Positions 1-8,289 of a stretch of DNA of 64,000 nt are shown here, one piece after another. Source of the DNA: Anderseniella sp039978075 (GTDB lineage: Bacteria > Pseudomonadota > Alphaproteobacteria > Rhizobiales > Aestuariivirgaceae); the NCBI GenBank assembly GCA_039978075.1, contig JBDWCA010000004.1, positions 274,778-338,777 on the forward strand, in the 5' to 3' direction. Under the pieces are notes generated by a model. It did no database searches, had not been told where the DNA came from, and saw only the letters and a list, made by a program, of their open reading frames with translations. The position numbers were made by a program, and so were the translations under genes. How positions within the stretch are numbered: position 1 is the stretch's first letter; every line of letters starts with the position of its first letter.

Positions 1-432
1 AAGGGAGGTGACACCGACCAGATCATGGCTGTTGCTGCAGGCGAGGGCGATGTCGCCGTCGCCAATAGCTACTATCTCGGCAAGATGTTCAAATCCGGCA
101 AGGAAGATCGGCGCAAGGCGGCAGAGAAAGTCACTCTGGTGTTTCCAAATCAAGGCGATCGCGGCACCCACGTGAACATTTCCGGAGGCGGAGTGGCACG
201 TCATGCCAAGAACAAGGACGGTGCGGTCAAGTTCCTTGAGTACCTGGCGTCCGACCAGGCCCAGGAGTATTTTGCTGCAGGCAATGTGGAGTATCCGGTT
301 GTTAAAGGTGTGCCTATTGCCAGCCCGCTGGACACATTCGGCGAGTTCAAGGAAGACACGCTGGATGCCCAGAAATTTGCATCACTCAATGCGGAAGCTG
401 TGCAGATCATGGATAAGGCAGGCTGGAAGTAA
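1..432 (+). CDS. Iron(III) ABC transporter substrate-binding protein, C-terminal part
   Basis: This is the last ~143 codons of a periplasmic binding protein; the frame is open from base 1, so the start lies outside the window. The stretch around GDVAVANSYYLG and the tail with GDRGTHVNISGGGV and AKNKDGAVKFLEYL match the C-terminal lobe of the FbpA/FutA/AfuA family, which captures ferric iron for import. It ends 57 bases before a fused two-domain permease of the matching iron transporter type, so the two are probably co-transcribed. Family assignment is confident. The exact ligand (Fe3+, or Fe complexed to a small anion) cannot be told from the fragment. Confidence 0.9.
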   Translation, partial: KGGDTDQIMAVAAGEGDVAVANSYYLGKMFKSGKEDRRKAAEKVTLVFPNQGDRGTHVNISGGGVARHAKNKDGAVKFLEYLASDQAQEYFAAGNVEYPVVKGVPIASPLDTFGEFKEDTLDAQKFASLNAEAVQIMDKAGWK

Positions 433-489
433 TATCGACTGCCGGCTGTGCAGAACGGCCGGTGGAGATAGGACCTGGCCGGACTGTAT

Positions 490-2217
490 ATGGCGACAAC
501 AAATGATTTCAGGAGCAATCCGAACGGATTGCCAGCGACAAAGGGGCGGGCCTTCAGGGTCCGCCCCAATGGCGTTTTAATAGCCACTGGTGTTTTGGCC
601 TTGTTGGTGCTGCTGCCAATTGCGTCGGTGCTGTCCAGTCTTTTTGATACCGGCAGGGGGTCACTGGCCCATCTGGCCGCGACGATCCTGCCCAACCTGG
701 TTCTCAACACGTTGGGACTGGTCCTCATGGTTGGCATCGGGACTGCAATCGTGGGCACTGGTACCGCGTGGCTTGTCAGTGCCTGCAGGTTTCCCGGATC
801 ACGGTTTCTGCAATGGCTGCTGCTGCTGCCGCTGGCCATGCCGGCATATATTATCGGGTATGCCTATACCGATTTCCTGGTGTTTGCTGGTCCTTTGCAA
901 ACCGGTTTGAGAGATCTGTTCGGCTGGACGCGACACGATTACTGGTTTCCGGATATACATTCCTTGTGGGGGGTCAGTCTCATGCTGGTCCTGGTGCTTT
1001 ATCCTTACGTGTTCTTTCTGGCCCGTACGGCTTTTCTGGAACAATCGCGCGGCTTGCTTGATGTGGCCCGTACGCTGGGTCGCAGTCCGTGGAACGTTTT
1101 CGGGACAGTCGCGCTGCCAATGGCCCGGCCCGCCATTGCCGCAGGTGTTGCGCTGGCGCTGATGGAGGCAATCGCTGATTTCGGCACGGTTCAGTATTTC
1201 GGAGTGCAGACCTTTACCACAGCCATTTACCGAACCTGGTTCGGCATGGGCGACAGGGTTGGCGCGGCGCAACTTTCGTCCGCATTGCTGGCCTTTGTTT
1301 TCCTGCTGGTGGCCCTGGAGCATTGGTCAAGGTCCCGTCAGGCTTATTACGATACTTCCAGTCGGGCATTGAAACCGCAACCGGTTCTGCTGCGCGGCTG
1401 GACGGCTGTGTTTGCATTTACAGCTTGCGCCATTCCCGTTGTGCTGGGGTTCGTTTTGCCAGTGCTTATTCTACTCGACCTTCATATCGAGGCGGGTGAC
1501 GGTTTCCTGGGCAATCGGATTATGGTCTATGCCGCAAACAGTTTCCTGCTGGCAGGCACCGCCGCAGTTGTAGTTACCGCGTGCGCGATCCTGACCGGAT
1601 ATTGCCTGCGGCGTTCCAGGGGCGGGTTGAGTGCCGGCCTCGTCAGATTGTCCACAATGGGTTATGCCATTCCCGGCACTATTATCGCAGTGGGGGTTTT
1701 GATACCGCTGGGCGCATTCGACAACTGGCTGGATAGCCTGATGCGCAACTGGTTCGGCATATCGACCGGTCTCATATTGTCCGGCAGCATCGTGGCACTG
1801 CTATTTGCCTATACGGTGCGATTTTTGGCCGTCGCCAACGGAGCCATTGAAACCGGCTTCAAACGGATTCCAGTGCACATTGACGATGTAGCGCGCACTC
1901 TGGGACGTACCCGGCGCGGCGTCATTGCCATGGTTCATCTGCCGTTGTTGCGGCGGTCGGTGCTGATGTCGGCGGCAATTGTATTTGTTGACGTGCTCAA
2001 GGAGTTGCCGGCGACCCTGATCGTGCGTCCTTTCAATTTCGATACATTGGCAGTCAGGGTCTATCAACTGGCATCGGACGAGCGGTTGTCGGAAGCGGCG
2101 ACAGGCTCATTGGTCATCGTTGCAATTGGCCTTGTGCCTATTTTCCTGCTGACGCGGTTCGCAGACCGCCGGCATGAGCAATTATCTGCTTCACCAGCCA
2201 TTAAAATTCCGCAATAA
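490..2217 (+). CDS. Iron ABC transporter permease (FbpB/SfuB-like, fused dimer)
   Basis: The 575-residue inner-membrane permease has two homologous halves, each with about six hydrophobic segments. Each half carries a cytoplasmic coupling (EAA-type) loop with the shared text DVARTLGR, at about residues 191-198 and again near 468. A fused permease of this length is typical for FbpB/SfuB/HitB ferric iron importers. It follows the binding-protein gene on the same strand. The ATPase (FbpC) that normally completes the system is not next; glmU follows instead after 91 bases. The ATPase must be encoded upstream or elsewhere, or a shared one is used. Confidence 0.92.
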   Translation: MATTNDFRSNPNGLPATKGRAFRVRPNGVLIATGVLALLVLLPIASVLSSLFDTGRGSLAHLAATILPNLVLNTLGLVLMVGIGTAIVGTGTAWLVSACRFPGSRFLQWLLLLPLAMPAYIIGYAYTDFLVFAGPLQTGLRDLFGWTRHDYWFPDIHSLWGVSLMLVLVLYPYVFFLARTAFLEQSRGLLDVARTLGRSPWNVFGTVALPMARPAIAAGVALALMEAIADFGTVQYFGVQTFTTAIYRTWFGMGDRVGAAQLSSALLAFVFLLVALEHWSRSRQAYYDTSSRALKPQPVLLRGWTAVFAFTACAIPVVLGFVLPVLILLDLHIEAGDGFLGNRIMVYAANSFLLAGTAAVVVTACAILTGYCLRRSRGGLSAGLVRLSTMGYAIPGTIIAVGVLIPLGAFDNWLDSLMRNWFGISTGLILSGSIVALLFAYTVRFLAVANGAIETGFKRIPVHIDDVARTLGRTRRGVIAMVHLPLLRRSVLMSAAIVFVDVLKELPATLIVRPFNFDTLAVRVYQLASDERLSEAATGSLVIVAIGLVPIFLLTRFADRRHEQLSASPAIKIPQ

Positions 2218-2308
2218 CTACTCGTGAAGTTTGAGGTTTGCTCAGGTATGGTCGGACACTTCCGAATCGCACCACACAGATTGTTTACGGGAATAGGGCA
2301 ACGGATCC

Positions 2309-3679
2309 ATGACAGATATTGCTTGCATCGTGCTGGCTGCGGGTATGGGCACGCGGATGTGTTCCGAATTGCCAAAGGTTATGCACAAGGCTGCCGGACG
2401 ATCGCTTGTCGGCCACGTTGTAACCGCTGCCAATGACCTTGGTGCTGCCCGCATTGTCGTGGTGGTTGGTGACGGTGCGGATGCGATCGAGGCTGAAGTC
2501 AAAGACTACTCGCCCGATGCCGACATTGTCATTCAGTCACCGGCATGTGGTACCGGCGATGCCGCGTCGAAGGCGATGCCGGTTCTTGACGGGTTTGACG
2601 GGACTGTTCTGGTGCTGTTTGGGGCAGACCCCCTGATGACCCAGGAAACACTTGGCCACATGACAGCGGTTATCGCCAACGGATGCAGGTTGGCAGTGCT
2701 GGGGTTTGACGCTGCAAATCCAACTGGTTACGGCCGCCTGCTGACAAACGGACCGGATCATGTATCCGGTATTCGCGAACATGCAGATGCATCCGAGGAA
2801 GAACGTGCCATCACGCTATGCAATTCCGGTGTCATGGCATTTGACGCACAGTTGCTGCGCGAGCTTCTGCCGAAGATCGGCAATGACAATGCCAAGGGCG
2901 AATATTATCTGACCGACATCGTCGGGCTGGCAAATGGCAACGGTGAAAAGGTAGCGTTGGTCACATGCCCCGAGTATGAAATCCAAGGCGTAAACAACAG
3001 GGCTGAATTGGCTGTGGTTGAGGCTGAGTTTCAACGCCGTTACCGGCAAAAAGCCATGGCTGAAGGTGCCACTCTGATCGCGCCGGAAACCGTGTTCCTG
3101 AGCGCGGACACGGTCATTGGCCGTGACGTCGTCATTGAACCTAACGTTGTCATTGGACAAGGGGTGTCAATCGGATCGGGCAGCGTTGTGCGTGCGTTCT
3201 GCCATATTGAAAATGCGCAAATCGGTGAAGCCGTAGAACTTGGCCCTTATGCCCGCATTCGGCCGGGGAGCAAACTTGCACACAAAGTGAAGGTGGGCAA
3301 TTTCGTCGAAGTGAAAAACGCGCACCTGGAAGAAGGTGCCAAAGTTAATCACCTCAGCTATGTTGGCGACGCCCGCGTCGGCGAAAAAGCAAATGTGGGC
3401 GCCGGTACAATCACCTGTAATTATGACGGGTTTTTCAAACACCATACCGACATTGGTTCAGGTGCTTTTATCGGGTCCAATTCGGCTCTGGTGGCACCGG
3501 TGAAAATAGGTGAGGGTGCGTATGTGGGGTCAGGCAGTGTGATCACCCGGGATGTCGACGCCGGCGCCCTTGCTATCGCCCGTGGTTCGCAGGAGACCCG
3601 GGAGGGTTGGGCGACGCGTTACAACCAGGTCCAGAGTGCGCGGAAACAGAAATCTGCGCCTGGGAAGAAAAAGGATTAG
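2309..3679 (+). CDS. glmU: Bifunctional GlcNAc-1-P uridyltransferase / glucosamine-1-P acetyltransferase
   Basis: GlmU makes UDP-N-acetylglucosamine for peptidoglycan and lipid A in the cytoplasm. The N-terminal nucleotidyltransferase domain has the signature AAGMGTRM followed by PKVMHK within the first 30 residues. The C-terminal half (from about residue 250) is a left-handed beta-helix acetyltransferase with repeated hexapeptides and the conserved NVGAGTITCNYDG segment. At 456 residues it has the usual full length. It ends 6 bases before glmS, so the two consecutive amino-sugar genes form an operon, a common alphaproteobacterial arrangement. Confidence 0.98.
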   Translation: MTDIACIVLAAGMGTRMCSELPKVMHKAAGRSLVGHVVTAANDLGAARIVVVVGDGADAIEAEVKDYSPDADIVIQSPACGTGDAASKAMPVLDGFDGTVLVLFGADPLMTQETLGHMTAVIANGCRLAVLGFDAANPTGYGRLLTNGPDHVSGIREHADASEEERAITLCNSGVMAFDAQLLRELLPKIGNDNAKGEYYLTDIVGLANGNGEKVALVTCPEYEIQGVNNRAELAVVEAEFQRRYRQKAMAEGATLIAPETVFLSADTVIGRDVVIEPNVVIGQGVSIGSGSVVRAFCHIENAQIGEAVELGPYARIRPGSKLAHKVKVGNFVEVKNAHLEEGAKVNHLSYVGDARVGEKANVGAGTITCNYDGFFKHHTDIGSGAFIGSNSALVAPVKIGEGAYVGSGSVITRDVDAGALAIARGSQETREGWATRYNQVQSARKQKSAPGKKKD

Positions 3680-3685
3680 GCATCT

Positions 3686-5512
3686 ATGTGCGGTATTGTA
3701 GGCATCCTCGGCACTGAGCCTGTCGCCATGCAACTGGTTGAGGCGCTGCGCCGGCTTGAGTATCGCGGCTACGATTCTGCCGGTATCGCTGTATTGAAAG
3801 ATGGCGCAATCGACCGGGTTCGGGCTCCGGGCAAGCTCGATAACCTGTATGCGAAGGTGACCGGCAACGGATGGGATGCCACCACCGGTATCGGACACAC
3901 CAGATGGGCCACCCATGGTGCCCCCAATGAAACCAATGCGCATCCGCACCAGGCCGGCAATGTGGTTGTCGTCCACAACGGCATCATTGAAAACTACCGG
4001 GCGCTCAAAGACGAACTCGCTGCGCACGGCATCGTCTGTGACACGGAAACAGACACCGAAGTCGTGGCGCAACTGGTCAATCAGAAACTGGATACCGGCC
4101 TGTCGCCAAAAGACGCGGTGTCGCGGTCATTGAAACAGCTTGAAGGTGCTTTTTCGCTGGGCATTCTGGTGCGCGGCGAACACGATCTGATGATCGGGGC
4201 ACGGCAGGGTGCACCGCTGGCGGTGGGCCATGGTGATGGCCAGATGTTCCTGGGCTCAGACGCGGTGGCACTGGCTCCGTTCACCAACCGTGTCAGTTAC
4301 CTGAACGATGGAGACTGGGTTGTCCTGACCCGCGCCGGGGCGGAAATTTTCGATGAAAATGATCAACTGGTGATCCGCGATATCAATTTCAGTCAGGCGT
4401 CGACCATGTTGGTCGATAAGGGCAATCACCGCCATTTCATGGCCAAGGAGATCGAAGAACAACCGGAGGTTATCGGTCATACCCTGGCTGAGTATGTCAA
4501 CTTTGCCGACAGCACGATCATGCTGCCGGATGACCTGCCATTTGATTTTGCAGATGTCTCATCAGTGACGATCACCGCCTGCGGGACGGCGTTCTATGCT
4601 GCTCTCACGGCAAAGTACTGGTTCGAGAAAATTGCCCGCTTACCGGTCGAAGTGGACATTGCCTCGGAGTTTCGCTATCGCGAAGCGCCGTTGGACAAGA
4701 ACGGTGTCACCATCGTCATTTCGCAATCCGGTGAAACTGCCGACACGCTTGCAGCCATGCGCTACAGTCTGTCACAGGGCCACAAGGTGGTCGCCATTGT
4801 GAATGTGCCGGAATCAACCATTGCGCGTGAAAGTTCCGCCGTGCTGCGGACATTTGCCGGTCCGGAAATCGGTGTAGCTTCGACCAAGGCATTTACCTGC
4901 CAGTTGAGCGTACTGGCCTGTCTGGCGGTCGCCGCTGCAAAAGCCCGCGCAACTATTGACGACTCTGAAGAACAACGTCTGGTCAGGACCTTGATCGGTT
5001 TGCCGCGCATCATGTCCGGCATGATGGCAATGGAAGGACACATTGAAGACGTGGCCCGCAAGGTGGCCGTGGCGCGTGACGTCCTCTACCTGGGGCGAGG
5101 GGTCAATTATCCAATTGCCATGGAAGGTGCGCTCAAGCTGAAGGAGATCTCCTACATTCATGCAGAGGGCTATGCGGCAGGTGAATTGAAACACGGCCCC
5201 ATCGCGCTGATTGACGAGCACGTGCCGGTGGTGGTGATTGCACCGCGTGACGAGTTGTTTGAAAAAACCATTTCCAATATGCAGGAAGTCGCTGCACGCG
5301 GCGGCCAGGTGATACTGGTAACCGATGAAACCGGTGCATCTGCGCATGCAGCGGACGCTTTTGAAACTATTGCGGTGCCGGAAGCCGACCCGTTCATTTC
5401 ACCGATGATCTATGCGGTACCCATGCAATTGCTGGCATATCACGCAGCTGTTTTCATCGGCACAGACGTTGATCAGCCGCGAAACCTGGCCAAGTCCGTG
5501 ACTGTAGAATGA
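3686..5512 (+). CDS. glmS: Glutamine--fructose-6-phosphate aminotransferase (isomerizing)
   Basis: GlmS makes glucosamine-6-phosphate from fructose-6-phosphate and glutamine, the first committed step to UDP-GlcNAc. The mature N-terminal nucleophile is Cys2 (MCGIVG), followed by the class II glutaminase domain with TRWATHG and the HNGIIENY segment. The C-terminal part holds two SIS isomerase domains (TACGTAFYA and SQSGETADT near the first, GRGVNYPIAMEGALKLKEISY in the second) and ends with the family tail DQPRNLAKSVTVE. The 608-residue length is typical. It sits directly behind glmU. No ribozyme-like leader is present or expected in this phylum. Confidence 0.98.
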   Translation: MCGIVGILGTEPVAMQLVEALRRLEYRGYDSAGIAVLKDGAIDRVRAPGKLDNLYAKVTGNGWDATTGIGHTRWATHGAPNETNAHPHQAGNVVVVHNGIIENYRALKDELAAHGIVCDTETDTEVVAQLVNQKLDTGLSPKDAVSRSLKQLEGAFSLGILVRGEHDLMIGARQGAPLAVGHGDGQMFLGSDAVALAPFTNRVSYLNDGDWVVLTRAGAEIFDENDQLVIRDINFSQASTMLVDKGNHRHFMAKEIEEQPEVIGHTLAEYVNFADSTIMLPDDLPFDFADVSSVTITACGTAFYAALTAKYWFEKIARLPVEVDIASEFRYREAPLDKNGVTIVISQSGETADTLAAMRYSLSQGHKVVAIVNVPESTIARESSAVLRTFAGPEIGVASTKAFTCQLSVLACLAVAAAKARATIDDSEEQRLVRTLIGLPRIMSGMMAMEGHIEDVARKVAVARDVLYLGRGVNYPIAMEGALKLKEISYIHAEGYAAGELKHGPIALIDEHVPVVVIAPRDELFEKTISNMQEVAARGGQVILVTDETGASAHAADAFETIAVPEADPFISPMIYAVPMQLLAYHAAVFIGTDVDQPRNLAKSVTVE

Positions 5513-5598
5513 ATCTGCAGAAGGCGTTTTAACGCAATTCGAAAATTTTCTGTTTTCGCTTAGGTATTGTTTAACCATGTCGCGGCACTATCGCCGGC

Positions 5599-6993
5599 AT
5601 GAAAGTACAGTTAGTTGTTCGTGCGTCTGTTTTATCTGCGTTCCTGGTTGCTGGAGTAGCCACCAATGCCGTCGCAGCCGCCTCAAAAACCACCGGGGTA
5701 AGCTCCGCCGCGCCGGCTGCCATCATGCAGTCAGCCTACACACACCTTGTATCCGGCAAGCCGAAAATGGCGATTGCCGAGTACTCTACTGCTATTTCTC
5801 TCGCTGAAATCTCGCTGGCCAACAAGGCCCGTGCATTGCTGAACCGCGCATTGGCGCATCAGCGACTTGCAGCATATGATGCGGCAGTTTCCGATTACAG
5901 CCAGGCGATAGAACTTGATGCCTTGAAGGCCAAGACACGAGCGGTAGCCTTGTATAATCGAGGTCTTGCATATTCAAAATCAGGCCGTCAGTCAGCAGCT
6001 ATTGAAGACTATACAAATGCTTTGTATCTCGACCCATACCTGTCGGAAGCCTTCTATTCGCGCGGCGTGGCGCTGCGCGAGGCGCGGCAGTATGAATATG
6101 CGTTGATCGATTTTGCCCGTGCAACAAAGCTGAACTACCCGCACAAGCACCTGGCGCTTTACGGCAAGGCATTGACGCTGGCAGAGCTTGGCCATCGTGA
6201 CGAGGCAACTGCAGTTCTGTTCCAGGCCTATTCGGTCAAACCGGCCTTTGCACCGGTGCGGGAACGGCTTGCCGATCTCGGCATGGATGTGCCTGAAAAT
6301 CCAAGTGAGCGTCAGATCCGACTCGCCGTGCTGCCGACCCAAAATCTGATGGCAGATGACATAATTACCGGGTCTACCAGTGCACCGTCGGGAACCGTGA
6401 CGCGGATCGCGCTGCGTGAACCCGTGGCCCCGCCAGCGGCTCTGGCAAACAACGGCACGCCGCAGGGCTCGGCAATTGAATCAGCGGCTGCCAAGAAGCC
6501 TGTGACTCCGGTGAAAACGGCTACCGCGGCAGCCTCGCTGAAGGTCGAAAGTCCTGAGAGCGTTTCGGTGGATCAGGTTGCCGCCGTACCTGAAATTGCA
6601 GCTGCCGTAACAGACGGTACGATAAAGATTGCCGAGGGTGTCAAGACACCTGATCCGGTTAGTATCGTACCTGTGTCTGCGCCAGTGAAAACAGCTAACA
6701 TGAATGGTGGCGACGATACTTCAAAAGTCACTGCCAAGCTCGAAGGGTGGACTGTTCAACTCGTTTCGCAGCGCCAGGCCGACAAGGCCTGGGACAACTG
6801 GGATTCATTAAAAAACCGTCACAACAAGCTGCTCCGCAACAAGACCGCTGCGGTCGTGCGCGCCGATGTTGAAGGCCAGGGCATCTATTACAGGCTGCGG
6901 GTGCACAAGCTTAAAAAGGTTCAAGCCAAGCGCCTGTGCCGCAGTTTAAAGCGTAAAGGTACCGGTTGTTTCATTGCCCGGGCCACGAGTTGA
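5599..6993 (+). CDS. Secreted TPR-repeat protein with C-terminal SPOR-like domain
   Basis: The 464-residue product starts with a signal-peptide-like segment (about residues 1-27, ending near AVAAA). It then has several tetratricopeptide-type repeats (about 35-225; for example RALLNRALAHQRLAAYDAAVSDY and ALYNRGLAYSKSGRQSAAIEDY), a low-complexity Ala/Val/Pro linker, and a C-terminal segment from WTVQLVSQRQ resembling a SPOR peptidoglycan-binding domain. This suggests a periplasmic scaffold near the cell wall. No specific gene name can be given. It stands alone downstream of glmS and converges on the DUF454 gene with 9 bases between them. Confidence 0.8.
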   Translation: MKVQLVVRASVLSAFLVAGVATNAVAAASKTTGVSSAAPAAIMQSAYTHLVSGKPKMAIAEYSTAISLAEISLANKARALLNRALAHQRLAAYDAAVSDYSQAIELDALKAKTRAVALYNRGLAYSKSGRQSAAIEDYTNALYLDPYLSEAFYSRGVALREARQYEYALIDFARATKLNYPHKHLALYGKALTLAELGHRDEATAVLFQAYSVKPAFAPVRERLADLGMDVPENPSERQIRLAVLPTQNLMADDIITGSTSAPSGTVTRIALREPVAPPAALANNGTPQGSAIESAAAKKPVTPVKTATAAASLKVESPESVSVDQVAAVPEIAAAVTDGTIKIAEGVKTPDPVSIVPVSAPVKTANMNGGDDTSKVTAKLEGWTVQLVSQRQADKAWDNWDSLKNRHNKLLRNKTAAVVRADVEGQGIYYRLRVHKLKKVQAKRLCRSLKRKGTGCFIARATS

Positions 6994-7002
6994 GCCAGCA
7001 GC

Positions 7003-7386
7003 TTAATGGCGCGACGTTGGTCGTGTAACAATATAGACTGCAACACATATCAAAATAGCGCCCGTCATCCATATTGCGATGGCGGGCGCATTTGTTCCCA
7101 GTGCCAGCCAGGTAAAACTGGCCGCCATCATCACGACAGATGCGATTTTTGCGCTGAATGGTATGGACCGGTCGCGCTCCCAATCGACGATGTAGGGTCC
7201 CAGCATGCGATGATTGATCAACCAGCCATGAATTGCCGGGGAAGAGCGGGCAAAGCATGCCAGCGCCAACAGCAAAAACGGTGTTGTTGGCAGCAGGGGC
7301 AATAAAACGCCAAGAAACCCAAGCCCGACAAATACAACGCCCAGAGCACGCAGAACATGCTGGCGCACTGTTAATCGACCTGACAA
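7003..7386 (-). CDS. DUF454 (YbaN-like) inner-membrane protein
   Basis: This is a 127-residue membrane protein. The family signature region LGFLGVLLPLLPTTPFLLLALACFARSS lies at about residues 20-47, followed by HGWLINHRMLGPYIVDW and two more hydrophobic segments. DUF454/YbaN proteins are short integral membrane proteins of unknown function. The start is TTG. It is supported by an AGGAG Shine-Dalgarno element nine bases upstream on the minus strand and by the absence of a better in-frame ATG before the conserved region. Confidence 0.85.
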   Translation of the reverse strand: MSGRLTVRQHVLRALGVVFVGLGFLGVLLPLLPTTPFLLLALACFARSSPAIHGWLINHRMLGPYIVDWERDRSIPFSAKIASVVMMAASFTWLALGTNAPAIAIWMTGAILICVAVYIVTRPTSRH

Positions 7387-7530
7387 GATTGGTAGCTCCT
7401 GCGATGAGGGTTGTCTGAGCGGATGATTTTCAACAGGGTTGTAGCAGTCACGCTGCGAGCATGCTATGGCAGCGCAGTGGCAGATTTGTGCATGAATCGT
7501 TTTTGAGGTTTTAGGGTTTTTCCGTAGCTG

Positions 7531-8283
7531 ATGCTTGGCAAGTTGAGAACATACTTTCTAACCGGCGTTGTCGTTGCGGCGCCGATTGCAATCACGATCT
7601 GGCTGGTTTGGTGGTTTGTTTCGCTGTTTGACAGCCTGCTGAAACCGTATATTCCGTCGGTCTACAATCCGGATTCCTATTTGCCGTTTACGGTACCCGG
7701 TGTCGGATTGGTATTCGCGCTGGTGGGCATCACGCTCATTGGCGCACTGGCGGCAAACCTGGTTGGCAGGACCTTGCTGAATTTCGGCGAACGGACGCTC
7801 GACCGGATGCCGATTGTCCGATCTGTCTATAAGGCCGTGAAGCAGATATTCGAAACGGCGCTGTCATCGAATGCCAGCAATTTTTCTTCCGTGGGCTTCA
7901 TCGGATATCCACGTGAAGGCGTTAACGTGGTTTGTTTCATTGCGCGCGAGCTTGATTCCGGTGAGATCGGTCTTGAACCGGGCATCACCTACTATTCTGC
8001 CTTCATGCCGACCACGCCTAACCCCACGTCGGGCTTCCTGTTCTTTGTCGAGAAAGACCAGGTTACTATTCTGGATCTGACGGTAGAAGAGGCTGCCAAG
8101 CTGGTGATTTCCGCCGGTCTGGTCACACCGAAACAACTGCGTGAAGCCAATGTGTCAGTGGCAGATGATGACGATACTCTGTCAATGTTGATCGCCCACC
8201 CTGAGAAAGTGTTGAAGCCGGGACAAAAAACTGCTCCTGATCGCAAAAAAACGGCTTCGAAAAAACCCGCCAAAAAAGGTTGA
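7531..8283 (+). CDS. DUF502 family membrane protein
   Basis: The 250-residue protein has two N-terminal transmembrane segments (about residues 7-32 and 55-80) followed by a cytoplasmic domain with the conserved DRMPIVRSVYKAVKQI and the VGFIGYPREG region. These define DUF502, a family of uncharacterised membrane proteins widespread in proteobacteria. The C-terminus is very rich in lysine (KTAPDRKKTASKKPAKKG). It converges on recG; the two stop codons abut exactly inside a 12-bp palindrome. Confidence 0.88.
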   Translation: MLGKLRTYFLTGVVVAAPIAITIWLVWWFVSLFDSLLKPYIPSVYNPDSYLPFTVPGVGLVFALVGITLIGALAANLVGRTLLNFGERTLDRMPIVRSVYKAVKQIFETALSSNASNFSSVGFIGYPREGVNVVCFIARELDSGEIGLEPGITYYSAFMPTTPNPTSGFLFFVEKDQVTILDLTVEEAAKLVISAGLVTPKQLREANVSVADDDDTLSMLIAHPEKVLKPGQKTAPDRKKTASKKPAKKG

Positions 8284-8289
8284 TCAACC
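8278..8289. repeat. Palindrome spanning abutting convergent stop codons
   Basis: GGTTGATCAACC is a perfect 12-bp palindrome. Its centre is the junction between the TGA of the rightward DUF502 gene (8281-8283) and the TGA of the leftward recG gene (8284-8286). An A-rich run precedes it on the plus strand. It may be incidental or may form part of a compact bidirectional termination signal; the short stem makes the latter uncertain. Confidence 0.4.
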
